From positions 3,162,001 to 3,226,000 of the forward strand of contig NZ_BAABED010000001.1 of assembly GCF_039539965.1 (NCBI RefSeq): a DNA stretch of 64,000 nt. The letters are read 5' to 3'. Source of the stretch: Arthrobacter methylotrophus (GTDB lineage: Bacteria; Actinomycetota; Actinomycetes; Actinomycetales; Micrococcaceae). Of this stretch, positions 45,130 through 54,166 are shown piece after piece; the stretch's first letter is position 1, and the number at the start of each line of letters is the position of its first letter. The position numbers and the translations under genes were made by a program. The notes beneath the pieces are model-generated. The model had not been told where the DNA came from, made no database searches, and saw only the letters and a list, made by a program, of their open reading frames with translations.

Positions 45130-46368
45130 TCAGTGCACCACGATCGGGTGGAAGCCTTCGGCGCGAAGGGCTGCCAGAACTTGCTCGCTGTGTTCGTGGC
45201 CCTTGGTCTCCAGATTGACGGTGATGGAAACGTCGCCCATGCTGATCGCGCCGCCCACCCTGGTGTGGTCCAGGCCGGTCACATTGGCGTCGTTTTCGGC
45301 GATGATGCGGGCGATGGTGGCCAGGGAACCAGGCCGGTCATCCAGCATCATGCGGACGGTCATGTAGCGTCCGGCTGCGGAGAGGCCGCGCTGGATCACC
45401 TTGAGCATCAGCATCGGATCGATGTTGCCGCCGGACAGGATGACGGCAGTGGTGCCCGGGTTTTCAATCTTGCCGTCCATGAGGGCAGCCACGCCGACTG
45501 CACCAGCCGGTTCAACCACCATCTTGGCCCGTTCGAGCAGGAAGATCAGGGCCCGTGCCAAGGAGTCTTCGCTCACGGTCACGACGTCGTCAACGAGTTC
45601 GCGGATGATGCTGAATGGCAGCTGGCCGGGGCGCCCGACGGCGATGCCGTCCGCCATCGTGGAAACCTTCTTGAGCGGCACCAAAGCGTCAGCAGCGAGC
45701 GACGGCGGGTAGGCCGCGGCATTCTCGGCCTGCACACCGATGATCCGGATCTCCCGGCCCAGCTCCCTGGCCCTCGCTTTGATCGCGACGGCGACACCGG
45801 CCAGGAGACCGCCGCCACCAACGCCCATGAGGACTGTGTCGACGTTGGGGATCTGGTCCAGGATTTCCAGTCCGACCGTGCCTTGCCCAGCCACGACGTC
45901 AACGTTGTCGAAGGGGTGGACGAAGACGGCGCCTGTTTCATTCGCGTAGCGCTCCGCCTCGGCCAGGGCCTCATCAACGTTGTGTCCGTGCAGGACAACC
46001 TCGGCTCCGTGGCTGCGGGTCGCTGCAAGTTTCGGAAGCGCCACACCGAGAGGCATGTAGATGCGCGCCTTGATTCCCAGGCTTTTCGCGGCCACCGCGA
46101 CACCTTGTGCGTGGTTGCCTGCCGATGCCGCGACGACGCCGCGCTTTTTCTCTTCAGGAGACAACCGCGCCATCCGCACGTAGGCCCCGCGGACCTTGAA
46201 GGAACCCGCCCGCTGGAGGTTCTCGCATTTGAAGAAGACCTCACCGCCTACCATCGCTCCGAGAGCCCGTGAGGACTCGATCGGCGTCTTGGTAATAATG
46301 CCCTCGAGCAGCTCCTGCGCCTGAAGGACATCGTCCAGGGTGACGGGCAGGGTATCGAGGGTATTCAC
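45130..46368 (-). CDS. ilvA: Threonine ammonia-lyase (threonine dehydratase) with ACT domain
   Basis: The 412-residue PLP enzyme deaminates threonine to 2-oxobutanoate for isoleucine synthesis. The PLP-binding Lys is in QRAGSFKVRGAYVRM, the phosphate loop in MGVGGGGLLAGVAVAIK and SAGNHAQGVAVAAKSLG is present. The C-terminal 80 residues form one ACT domain (MMLDDRPGSLATIARIIAEN). Length and single ACT match the short TdcB/IlvA1 form rather than the two-ACT IlvA. It starts 3 bp after the permease gene. Confidence 0.94.
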   Translation of the reverse strand: MNTLDTLPVTLDDVLQAQELLEGIITKTPIESSRALGAMVGGEVFFKCENLQRAGSFKVRGAYVRMARLSPEEKKRGVVAASAGNHAQGVAVAAKSLGIKARIYMPLGVALPKLAATRSHGAEVVLHGHNVDEALAEAERYANETGAVFVHPFDNVDVVAGQGTVGLEILDQIPNVDTVLMGVGGGGLLAGVAVAIKARARELGREIRIIGVQAENAAAYPPSLAADALVPLKKVSTMADGIAVGRPGQLPFSIIRELVDDVVTVSEDSLARALIFLLERAKMVVEPAGAVGVAALMDGKIENPGTTAVILSGGNIDPMLMLKVIQRGLSAAGRYMTVRMMLDDRPGSLATIARIIAENDANVTGLDHTRVGGAISMGDVSITVNLETKGHEHSEQVLAALRAEGFHPIVVH

Positions 46369-46371
46369 GGG

Positions 46372-47712
46372 CTATTCTCCTTTGTTGATGTCGTCTGCGG
46401 CATCCTTGGGGGATGTCCGTTCCGCAGCCGGGTTCTGAGCTGCGGCTCCTTTGCCGCGATTGGACTGTGCAGCGGCGATGGCGCCGGGAAGGTGCATCTT
46501 CTTGAAGTTGGGGTCCTCATCGGAGTCCCGCGATGCGTTCCCTGCGCCAGCGTACGCCGTCATCAGTCCTTCATCATGTTCCCACGTCCGCGCGGCAATG
46601 TAGCGAACCGCCGTATTTGCTACGGCAAGGAGCGGAACAGCGAAGAGCGCTCCCGGGATTCCGGCCAGGTACGAACCGGCTGCGACCGATAGGATCACGG
46701 CTACGGGATGCAGCGATACGGCCTTGCCCATGATGAGCGGCTGGAGGATGTGGCTTTCAATCTGCTGCACGAACAACACGATGGCCACCATGATGAGCGC
46801 GTTGACCAGACCATTGGCCACCAAGGCCAGGAGCACTGCGATAGCTCCGGTCACGAGGGCGCCCACTACCGGGATGAAAGAGCCGATAAACACCAGGACG
46901 GCCAAGGGCAAGGCGAGGGGAACCTGGATGATCGCGGCGCCGACACCGATTCCGAAGGCGTCGACGAACGCCACGAACATCTGGATCCGGACGTAGCTGA
47001 CCATGGAAGACCATCCTCGCCGCCCCGCGCCGTCGGCTGCAGCTCGGGCAGTCCGGGGCAGGAGCCCGACAATGAACCGCCAGATCCTGGACCCCTCCAA
47101 AAGGAAAAAGATGAGGATGAAGAGTGCCAGGACCATGCCCGCGGCAAAATGCCCTGCAGTGCTGCCGAAGGACAACGCACCGCTGAGGATGCTGCTGCTG
47201 TTGTTCTGGAGGGCAGCCGTGGCGTCTTGGACATACTTGTCGATCTGGTCCGCCGTCAGTTGCAGCGGGCCGTTAGCAAGCCACGCCTGGACTTGTTGGA
47301 TGCCGGCGAGCGCTTCCTGCCAGAGCTCGCCGAACCCCACGGCGAGTTGCCTCCCCACCAACGTCAAGGCTCCCCCAATGACACCCAGGAACCCCAGAAC
47401 CGTGATCGCGACAGCCACTCCTTGCGGCATCCCCAGTTTCCTGAGCCACCCGGTGACCGGGTAGAGCAAACCGGCAAGAAGGGAGGCCACCATAAGCGGA
47501 ATCACCAGGAAACTGACCTTGCCCAGCAACCAAACCAGGGCTCCCACGACCACCATGATGAGTCCCACCCGCCAGGACCAGGCCGCGGCGATCCGCACTC
47601 CATACGGGATGTCCTGCTCGATGCGGCACTCCGGGAGCGGCCCGGGTCCAGCAGAAACCGGTCCAGCAGAAATGCGGTCAGCCGTTGGCGTGGCGTCCTG
47701 TCCTGGCGTCAT
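46372..47712 (-). CDS. AI-2E transporter / PerM family membrane protein
   Basis: The 446-residue protein has about eight transmembrane segments and the family layout: an early pair (SFLVIPLMVASLLAGLLYPV), a long amphipathic periplasmic-type region, then SFIPVVGALVTGAIAVLLAL and VQQIESHILQPLIMGKAVSL. The family includes AI-2 exporter-like TqsA and Na+/H+ antiporter-like members, so the substrate is open. ATG 47712 avoids overlap with the upstream epimerase gene; the frame is open to 47778. It is 3 bp before ilvA. I recall a similar gene near glpX in mycobacteria (Rv1101c). Confidence 0.9.
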   Translation of the reverse strand: MTPGQDATPTADRISAGPVSAGPGPLPECRIEQDIPYGVRIAAAWSWRVGLIMVVVGALVWLLGKVSFLVIPLMVASLLAGLLYPVTGWLRKLGMPQGVAVAITVLGFLGVIGGALTLVGRQLAVGFGELWQEALAGIQQVQAWLANGPLQLTADQIDKYVQDATAALQNNSSSILSGALSFGSTAGHFAAGMVLALFILIFFLLEGSRIWRFIVGLLPRTARAAADGAGRRGWSSMVSYVRIQMFVAFVDAFGIGVGAAIIQVPLALPLAVLVFIGSFIPVVGALVTGAIAVLLALVANGLVNALIMVAIVLFVQQIESHILQPLIMGKAVSLHPVAVILSVAAGSYLAGIPGALFAVPLLAVANTAVRYIAARTWEHDEGLMTAYAGAGNASRDSDEDPNFKKMHLPGAIAAAQSNRGKGAAAQNPAAERTSPKDAADDINKGE

Positions 47713-47753
47713 TCCCCCATAATTCCCCAGGGAGCACTGGATGGGAAACCCAT

Positions 47754-48704
47754 CTAGAGCGCTCCCGCAATTCCCCACTTCATGGTGAAGACCTCCCCCG
47801 GCTCAAGCCAGCGCAGCCCGTCACCGGAGTTGAAGGCGTTCGCCGGGCCTGTCATGGGTTCTATCGCGACGGCTTTTGATCGACCAGGGAAGGTATCCGT
47901 AACGAAGACATGGACGTAGGCGCAGTTTTCATCCTGTTCCAGGGAGACGCTCCGGCCATCGGGCGCCGACAGCGTGTGGCGGGCGATGCCGCCGTCGAAT
48001 TCCAGATCGGTGTAAGCCACGTCGATGTCGAGGCTGCCCACAGTCCGGCCCCCGCCGAGATCAAAATCGCCGTCGACAGGCACCGAGCTACGCGGGATGA
48101 GCCGTTCGTCGGCCACGAGCCGCTTGCCTGCGTGACCCGTCAATACCGTCTCTTCCGGCGGAACATCGCCCACGCGCAAATATGGGTGCGCCCCGAGCAC
48201 GAAAGGTGCGGGGGCAGCCGAGTCATTGATGAAACTCTGGGAGACCCGCAATGCGAGCGCGGCATCGATCTCGTACCGGACCCGGTGACGGGCCACGAAC
48301 GGGTAGCCGTGCTGCGGGAAGATGGCGGCTTCGAGGGTCACGGAGAATTCGTCTTCATCCACGAGGGCATAGGAAGAGTTGCGCAGGAGCCCGTGGCTGG
48401 CGTTGTTGCGGGACACTTCGGTGATGTCCAGTTGCTGCTTCTTGCCATCGAGGTACCAGACCCCGTCCTCCACCCGGTTGGCCCAAGGAGCCAAGGTTAT
48501 TCCGGTGGCGCCGGGTGGAAGTTGCTCGTCACCATAGCTCTCGGTGAGCTGGACGCCGTCGCGGCTGAACAACCGCAAGCCGGCGGCGAGCTCCGTGACG
48601 ACGGCGAGCGCGTCACCTCGGCGGATCTCGAATTGGCGGCCGCTGGCAAAGCGGCGGGCTACGGTCTCTTCATCCGGTACGGAAGGCGGCGTTGTGGGAG
48701 GCAT
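47754..48704 (-). CDS. Aldose 1-epimerase family protein
   Basis: The 316-residue galactose-mutarotase-like protein shows the fold's typical strands: GDALAVVTELAAGLRLFSRD, GITLAPWANRVEDGVWYLDG, NASHGLLRNSSYALVDEDEF (with the catalytic-type His), FVLGAHPYLRVGDVPPEETV, and a late EPMTGPANAFNSGDG. It interconverts anomers of a hexose, plausibly galactose, because the divergent neighbours are galT and galK. ATG 48704 is chosen over 48722. The 3' end is followed after 41 bp by the permease gene. Confidence 0.9.
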   Translation of the reverse strand: MPPTTPPSVPDEETVARRFASGRQFEIRRGDALAVVTELAAGLRLFSRDGVQLTESYGDEQLPPGATGITLAPWANRVEDGVWYLDGKKQQLDITEVSRNNASHGLLRNSSYALVDEDEFSVTLEAAIFPQHGYPFVARHRVRYEIDAALALRVSQSFINDSAAPAPFVLGAHPYLRVGDVPPEETVLTGHAGKRLVADERLIPRSSVPVDGDFDLGGGRTVGSLDIDVAYTDLEFDGGIARHTLSAPDGRSVSLEQDENCAYVHVFVTDTFPGRSKAVAIEPMTGPANAFNSGDGLRWLEPGEVFTMKWGIAGAL

Positions 48705-48805
48705 GGCACCACCGTACTGCATTAGTGTGACGTTTGCCTTGCGCCTAAATGTTTCTTTTTGTTAGATATTTTGTCTTTTTGATCACTCCGTGGCACCATG
48801 AATCC

Positions 48806-49960
48806 ATGACTCGCCTTACCAGCACACGCCTCGCCGATGGTCGGGAGCTGATCTACTTCGACGACGCCGGCTCACCCGAGCGCGAGCCCTCGTTGCTGGA
48901 AGATCATCGGGATCTGCCGCCACGTGCTGAACCGGGCGAGGTTCGTTACGACACGCTCAGCGGCGAATGGGTCGCTGTCGCGGCGCACCGCCAAAGCCGC
49001 ACCCACTTGCCGCCTGCGGAACAATGCCCCATCTGCCCCACCACGTCCAGGAACGCTTCGGAAATCCCCGCGCCGGACTACGACGTCGTGGTTTTCGAGA
49101 ACCGTTTCCCTTCGCTGGGGCCGGCGGTCGGTAGGATCCCCGCCGCACCGGCTTGGGGAACTGCGGGACCTGCCTATGGCCGCTGCGAAGTCGTCTCGTT
49201 CACCCCCAGCCACACCGGATCCTTCGCCGAGCTCGGCGAAACCAGGGCACGCACGGTTATTGAGGCCTGGTCGCACCGGACTGAGGCCCTCAGCGCCCTC
49301 CCGGGAATCCAGCAGGTATTTCCGTTCGAAAACCGGGGTGCGGACATTGGGGTAACTCTCCACCACCCGCACGGACAGATCTATGCCTACCCTTACGTCA
49401 CGCCGCGGGCGGCAAGCCTTGGCGCCGCGGCCAGCCGGCACTTCGACGCCTCCAAGGGCCGGGAATCGTTGACGTCCTCGATCCTCAATGCCGAACGGCA
49501 GGACGGCAGCCGCATGGTGCTCGAGTCCGGACACTTCAGTGCCTACGTACCGTTCGCCGCGCGCTGGCCGTTGGAGGTGCACCTCGTTCCGCATCGCCAA
49601 GTTCCGGACCTCGCCGCCTTGAGCGGCGAAGAACGCGACGAACTGGCCCACGTCTACCTCGAGTTGCTCAAGCGCGTGGACGCCCTGTACCCTACGCCTA
49701 CGCCGTACATTTCAGCCTGGCACCAGGCACCGCTCGACGCAGCCTTGCGGCCGTCCGGCCATCTTCATCTGCAGTTGACCTCCCCGCGCCGTGCCGCCGA
49801 CAAGCTCAAGTACCTTGCCGGATCCGAGGCCGCCATGGGAGCCTTCATCAACGACGCCACGCCTGAATCCGCGGCCGAACGGCTGCGCGCCGTCGCCGGC
49901 GATTCCGTAACTCGTGGCCGAGAAACCGCCCACACGCTTCCGGAAGGGGCCTCAACATGA
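48806..49960 (+). CDS. galT: Galactose-1-phosphate uridylyltransferase
   Basis: The 384-residue Leloir enzyme swaps UMP between UDP-glucose and galactose-1-phosphate. The active-site HxHxQ motif is in DIGVTLHHPHGQIYAYPYVT, and a Cys pair for the structural zinc is in EQCPICPTTSRN. ENRFPSLGP is family-typical. ATG 48806 (MTRLTSTRLADGREL) is preferred to the open frame from 48749. Upstream, 48748-48785 is a T-rich stretch with repeated TTTTTGT/TTTTGTC blocks that may bind a regulator. It overlaps galK by 4 bp. Confidence 0.95.
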   Translation: MTRLTSTRLADGRELIYFDDAGSPEREPSLLEDHRDLPPRAEPGEVRYDTLSGEWVAVAAHRQSRTHLPPAEQCPICPTTSRNASEIPAPDYDVVVFENRFPSLGPAVGRIPAAPAWGTAGPAYGRCEVVSFTPSHTGSFAELGETRARTVIEAWSHRTEALSALPGIQQVFPFENRGADIGVTLHHPHGQIYAYPYVTPRAASLGAAASRHFDASKGRESLTSSILNAERQDGSRMVLESGHFSAYVPFAARWPLEVHLVPHRQVPDLAALSGEERDELAHVYLELLKRVDALYPTPTPYISAWHQAPLDAALRPSGHLHLQLTSPRRAADKLKYLAGSEAAMGAFINDATPESAAERLRAVAGDSVTRGRETAHTLPEGAST

Positions 49961-51123
49961 CCGCAACGCCCGCCCCCGCGCTCAGCGCCGTGTCCGGGCA
50001 GTTCGAGTCGATCTTCGGTTCAGCCCCCGACGGCGTCTGGCAGGCACCGGGACGTGTAAACCTGATCGGCGAGCACACCGACTATAACGAGGGCTTCGTG
50101 CTGCCGTTCGCGATCGACAAGGCTGCGAAGGTTGCGGTCCGGCTCCGCGGCGATTCATGTGTCCGGCTGCTGTCCACTTTCGGCAAACAAGGCTTGGTGG
50201 AGACCGAAACCACCACCTTGGCCCCCGGGTCAGCCAAAGGATGGACCAAGTATCCCCTCGGCGTTGTCTGGGCCCTCGGACAGCTCGGGCTCGACGTCCC
50301 CGGCTTTGATTTGCTCATGGATTCCGACGTCCCCCTCGGCGCCGGTCTGTCTTCCTCACACGCCATCGAATGCGCAGTCATCATGGCACTCAACGACCTC
50401 ACGGGCGCGGGACTGGGCCTCGAAGACATGGTCCTCGCAACCCAAAGGGCCGAGAACGACTTCGTGGGCGCCCCCACCGGCATCATGGACCAGTCGGCTT
50501 CGCTACGGGGGTCAAAGGGACACGCCGTTTTCCTTGACTGCCGCAACCAAAGCGTACAACTGATCCCGTTCGACCCCCGGGAAGCCGGACTCGTCCTCCT
50601 GGTCATCGACACCAAGGTCTCGCATTCGCATGCGGACGGTGGCTACGCCTCCCGCCGGGAGTCCTGCGAAGTGGGCGCCCAAGTACTGGGAGTGACCGCC
50701 CTTCGCGACGTCGGCATCGGCGATCTGGAGGAAGCCAGCGGGCTCCTGGACAGCGCGACTTTCCGAAGGGTGCGGCACATCGTCACGGAAAATGACCGCG
50801 TCTTGCAGACCGTGGAACGCCTCACCACGGACGGACCGGCCCATATCGGCCTGCTGCTGGATGCGAGCCATGCATCCATGCGGGACGACTTTGAGATTTC
50901 GTGCCCGGAACTGGATCTTGCAGTGGAAACCTCGCGTGCCCACGGCGCTATCGGCGCCCGGATGACGGGGGGCGGTTTCGGCGGCTCAGCCATCGCCCTC
51001 ACCCCGGTGGGCCATGAGCAGGAGGTGCGCGACGCCGTCGTACGCGCCTTCGCGGCGGCCGGATTCACGACGCCGGACGTCTTCCCCGTGACCCCCGCTG
51101 CAGGAGCCGCACGCCTCGCCTGA
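49957..51123 (+). CDS. galK: Galactokinase
   Basis: The 388-residue GHMP kinase phosphorylates galactose at C1. The galactokinase signature GRVNLIGEHTDYNEGFVLPF is intact, the ATP-binding motif is DVPLGAGLSSSHAIECAVIM, and the third motif is GARMTGGGFGGSAIAL. It is translationally coupled to galT (ATGA overlap) and followed by a hairpin at 51135, so galTK forms a two-gene operon. Confidence 0.96.
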   Translation: MTATPAPALSAVSGQFESIFGSAPDGVWQAPGRVNLIGEHTDYNEGFVLPFAIDKAAKVAVRLRGDSCVRLLSTFGKQGLVETETTTLAPGSAKGWTKYPLGVVWALGQLGLDVPGFDLLMDSDVPLGAGLSSSHAIECAVIMALNDLTGAGLGLEDMVLATQRAENDFVGAPTGIMDQSASLRGSKGHAVFLDCRNQSVQLIPFDPREAGLVLLVIDTKVSHSHADGGYASRRESCEVGAQVLGVTALRDVGIGDLEEASGLLDSATFRRVRHIVTENDRVLQTVERLTTDGPAHIGLLLDASHASMRDDFEISCPELDLAVETSRAHGAIGARMTGGGFGGSAIALTPVGHEQEVRDAVVRAFAAAGFTTPDVFPVTPAAGAARLA

Positions 51124-51134
51124 CGTCGGCGCAT

Positions 51135-51155
51135 TCGCCCGCGTTTGGCGGGCGA
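51135..51155 (+). terminator. Hairpin after galK
   Basis: 8-bp arms TCGCCCGC / GCGGGCGA flank GTTTG, starting 11 nt after the stop. The thiolase promoter follows directly. Confidence 0.65.
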
Positions 51156-51164
51156 GCCCCGGCG

Positions 51165-51170
51165 TAAGCT
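51165..51170 (+). promoter_or_regulatory. -10 box of a probable leaderless promoter (thiolase)
   Basis: TAAGCT ends exactly 6 nt before the ATG at 51177. Confidence 0.6.
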
Positions 51171-51176
51171 GGGGAC

Positions 51177-52415
51177 ATGCCTGAGGCCGTCATCGTTTCC
51201 ACCGCCAGAAGCCCCATTGGACGCGCTTTCAAGGGGTCCCTCAAGGATGAACGTCCTGATGACCTCGCGGCGGCGATGGTGACCGCGGCACTAGCCAAAA
51301 TTCCGGCTTTCGATCCGGGAGCGCTGGACGGCCGCGGCCTCGATGACCTCTACCTTGGCTGCGCCGAACCGAGCGGAGAAGCCGGCTCGAACATGGCCCG
51401 AGTGGTGACGGTGTTGGCTGGCCTCGACACCGTCCCGGCGGCCACGATCAACCGCTTCTGTGCCTCGAGCCTGCAGACCCTTCGGATGGCCTTCCATGCG
51501 ATCACCGCCGGAGAAGGCCATGCCTTTGTCTCGGCCGGGGTCGAGTCCGTTTCGCGCTACCAGAACTGGGTGGGCGCTGGGGAAACGGACACGAGCCACC
51601 ACAACCCCCTGTTCCAGGCCGCCCGCGCCCGCACCGCCTCCCGCGCCGCGTCGAACACCCCCTGGACGGATCCCCGTCTGGGTGGGCGAATGCCGGACGT
51701 CTACATCGCAATGGGACAGACCGCAGAAAATATCGCCACGAGCCATAGAATCAGCCGGGCGGAACAGGATCTATGGGCAGTCCAGAGCCAGAACCGTGCC
51801 GAGGCGGCCCTTGCCTCCGGTTTCTACGCCCGGGAAATCACGCCATATGCACGTAAAGACGGCACCGTCGTAGATCGCGACGATTCGCCCCGCGCCGGTG
51901 TCACCTTGGAAGCCGTCAGCGCCTTGGAGCCCGTCTTCCGCAAGGAAGGAACAGTGACCGCAGGGAACGCATGCCCGCTCAACGACGGCGCCGCCGCCGC
52001 CGTGGTCATGAGTGATTTGAGGGCCCGGGAGCTTGGCCTCGAACCGCTGGCACGGATCGTCTCAACGGGAGTCAGCGCCCTTTCGCCGGAACTCATGGGG
52101 ATGGGGCCCGTAGAGTCCTCACGCCGGGCCCTGGCCCTCGCCGGACTGAGCATGGCGGACATCGACCTCGTGGAGCTCAACGAGGCCTTCGCCGTGCAGG
52201 TGGTGGCGAGTGCACGCGAACTCGGCATCGATCCGGAGAAGCTCAACGTGCATGGGGGGGCCATAGCCCTCGGCCACCCGTTCGGCATGACGGGCGCCCG
52301 CATGACCACCACCCTGCTCAACGGGCTACGCGAACGCGACTGCACGTTGGGGCTGGCAACGCTCTGCGTCGGCGGCGGCCAAGGCATGGCGGTGGTCCTC
52401 GAGCGGCTGTCCTAG
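51177..52415 (+). CDS. Acetyl-CoA C-acyltransferase (thiolase family)
   Basis: The 412-residue thiolase has the acyl-accepting Cys in ATINRFCASSLQTLRMAFHA, the His-containing HGGAIALGHPFGMTGARM and the second Cys in LATLCVGGGQGMAVVLE. VIVSTARSPIGRAFKGSLKD is the usual N-terminus. It could act in beta-oxidation or as an acetoacetyl-CoA thiolase; an insertion (ARARTASRAASNTPWTD) is compatible with FadA-type enzymes. No other fatty-acid genes are adjacent. It is convergent with the Bax inhibitor-1 gene across 16 bp. Confidence 0.92.
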   Translation: MPEAVIVSTARSPIGRAFKGSLKDERPDDLAAAMVTAALAKIPAFDPGALDGRGLDDLYLGCAEPSGEAGSNMARVVTVLAGLDTVPAATINRFCASSLQTLRMAFHAITAGEGHAFVSAGVESVSRYQNWVGAGETDTSHHNPLFQAARARTASRAASNTPWTDPRLGGRMPDVYIAMGQTAENIATSHRISRAEQDLWAVQSQNRAEAALASGFYAREITPYARKDGTVVDRDDSPRAGVTLEAVSALEPVFRKEGTVTAGNACPLNDGAAAAVVMSDLRARELGLEPLARIVSTGVSALSPELMGMGPVESSRRALALAGLSMADIDLVELNEAFAVQVVASARELGIDPEKLNVHGGAIALGHPFGMTGARMTTTLLNGLRERDCTLGLATLCVGGGQGMAVVLERLS

Positions 52416-52431
52416 CCCTTCGCAAAGGGAG

Positions 52432-53319
52432 TTAGTCGTCGCCCCGCAGGATCGCCAGCAAGCGGATGATCTCCACGTAGAGCCACACGAGCGTGACGGT
52501 CAGGCCGAAAGCAGCCGTCCAGGAGTATTTCTCCGGTGCGCCCTGCAGTACACCCTGCTCGATGCTCGTGAAGTCCATGACCAGCGAGAAAGCGGCCAGG
52601 CCAATAGCCAAGATGCCGATGAACACGCCCAGCGGGATGCCGAAGATGTGCACGCTGCTGCTCAGACCGAACGGAGACTGGACGGCGCCGGTCCATACCA
52701 GAACCATGTTGATTACGGCGAAGACGAGGTATCCGAGCATGGCGATCATGAAGAAGCGCATCGCCTTGGGAGTGGCGCGCACCTTGCCGCTCTTGAAGAG
52801 GGCCAGCGTCACACCGAACACGGCAAGCGTGCCGATGACTGCCTGCAGGCCGACTCCCGGGAACATACCATCCAGAAGGCGTGTCAGCCCGCCGAGGAAC
52901 AAGCCCTCCAGACCGGCATAAGTCAGGATCAGCGCCGGCGACGGCTGCTTCTTGAAAGTATTGACCATGGCCAACACGAAGCCGCCCAACGCGCCGACCA
53001 CCATGAGGAGGCTTGCGGTGCCCGGGGCCACGAACAGCGTGATGGCTGCGCCGAGCAACAGTAAGGCGAGGCAGGCCGCAGTCTTGACGATGACGTCATC
53101 GAAAGTCATGCGGCCGGTCTCGGCCGGACCGGCTGATGGCTGGTTGTACATCTGCTGCAGCTGATCGCTGGTCATCTGCGGCTGTGCTGCCCAGCCTGGC
53201 CGGCCGTACTGGTTCTGGCCGTACTGGTTCTGGCCCTGGGAGTAGCTGGGAACAGGCGGAGCCTGGGTGGCTCCACGGAAATTCTTTCCGTTGAAGATCG
53301 GGTTGCCGCCGAGTGCCAT
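52432..53319 (-). CDS. Bax inhibitor-1/YccA family membrane protein
   Basis: The 295-residue protein has seven transmembrane segments and an N-terminal cytoplasmic region of about 80 residues rich in Gln, Gly and Tyr (NQYGQNQYG, encoded by a short direct repeat). Family landmarks are LTYAGLEGLFLGGLTRLLDG, FGVTLALFKSGKVRATPKAM and the C-terminal VMDFTSIEQGVLQGAPEKYS with WLYVEIIRLLAILRG. It may be a calcium leak channel or stress modulator by analogy. ATG 53319 has AAAGGAC eight bases upstream; the longer open frame to 53685 runs through the livF region and is spurious. Confidence 0.92.
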   Translation of the reverse strand: MALGGNPIFNGKNFRGATQAPPVPSYSQGQNQYGQNQYGRPGWAAQPQMTSDQLQQMYNQPSAGPAETGRMTFDDVIVKTAACLALLLLGAAITLFVAPGTASLLMVVGALGGFVLAMVNTFKKQPSPALILTYAGLEGLFLGGLTRLLDGMFPGVGLQAVIGTLAVFGVTLALFKSGKVRATPKAMRFFMIAMLGYLVFAVINMVLVWTGAVQSPFGLSSSVHIFGIPLGVFIGILAIGLAAFSLVMDFTSIEQGVLQGAPEKYSWTAAFGLTVTLVWLYVEIIRLLAILRGDD

Positions 53320-53452
53320 GGTGGACGTCCTTTGTCTTAAGGGTGCGAAGTGATAGTTCACGCTACCAATTCCCACGCTTGGTGTGCAGGGAAAGTTCCA
53401 CCGGCCCCCGACGCCAGCACCCCGCTTGCGCTCGAGGTGCCGGCGGACGCGA

Positions 53453-54166
53453 CTATCCGACGCCCAAGTACGCTTCCTTGACCGCCGGGTTGGCGAGCAA
53501 TTCCTTGCCCGTGCCGCGGTGCGTAATTGATCCGGTTTCAAGGACAAAGGCACGATGCGCCCGGGCCAACGCCTGGTTGGCGTTCTGCTCCACCAGAAGC
53601 ACGGTGGTTCCCTGGTTGTTGATCTCGGTGACAATCTTGAAGATCTGTCGGATGAATTGCGGGGCAAGCCCCATGGAAGGTTCATCCAGCAGCAGCAACT
53701 TGGGATTGGACATCAGGGCCCGGCCAATGGCAAGCATTTGTTGTTCGCCGCCGCTCATGGTGCCGCCCAGCTGCTTGATACGCTCCTTCAAACGCGGAAA
53801 AAGGTCGAAGACGCGCTCCAAATCATCACCCACCTTCGTCCGGTCCTTGCGGCCGTAGGAACCCATGTCGAGGTTCTCCATTACCGTCATGCCCGGGAAG
53901 ATTCCCCGGCCCTCCGGCGCCTGTGAAATACCCCGGACGACCCGAATGTGCGCCTTCATCCTGGTGATGTCCTTGCCGGCGAAAGTGATGGAGCCAGCTG
54001 ACGGACTCAGCAATCCCGAGATGGTCCTCATGGTGGTGGTCTTGCCAGCACCGTTGGCGCCAATAAGCGAGACGATTTCACCCTCTTCGACGCTGAATGA
54101 CATGTCGGAAATGGCTTGGATCCGGCCATAGTGGACGGATATGTTCTTCAGCTCAAGCAACGTCAT
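53453..54166 (-). CDS. livF: Branched-chain amino acid ABC transporter ATPase LivF
   Basis: The 237-residue ATPase has Walker A GANGAGKTTTMRTISG, the signature TMSGGEQQMLAIGRALMSNP and Walker B KLLLLDEPSMGLAP. RGISQAPEGRGIFPGMTVME is a LivF hallmark. ATG 54166 lies within the end of livG (14-bp overlap). It is the last gene of livKHMGF. Confidence 0.96.
   Translation of the reverse strand: MTLLELKNISVHYGRIQAISDMSFSVEEGEIVSLIGANGAGKTTTMRTISGLLSPSAGSITFAGKDITRMKAHIRVVRGISQAPEGRGIFPGMTVMENLDMGSYGRKDRTKVGDDLERVFDLFPRLKERIKQLGGTMSGGEQQMLAIGRALMSNPKLLLLDEPSMGLAPQFIRQIFKIVTEINNQGTTVLLVEQNANQALARAHRAFVLETGSITHRGTGKELLANPAVKEAYLGVG

Noticed and set aside
52432..53685. 417-residue version of the Bax inhibitor-1 protein
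   Set aside because: The extra N-terminus overlaps the livF region and is Arg/Ser-rich; ATG 53319 has a good ribosome-binding site and the normal family start.
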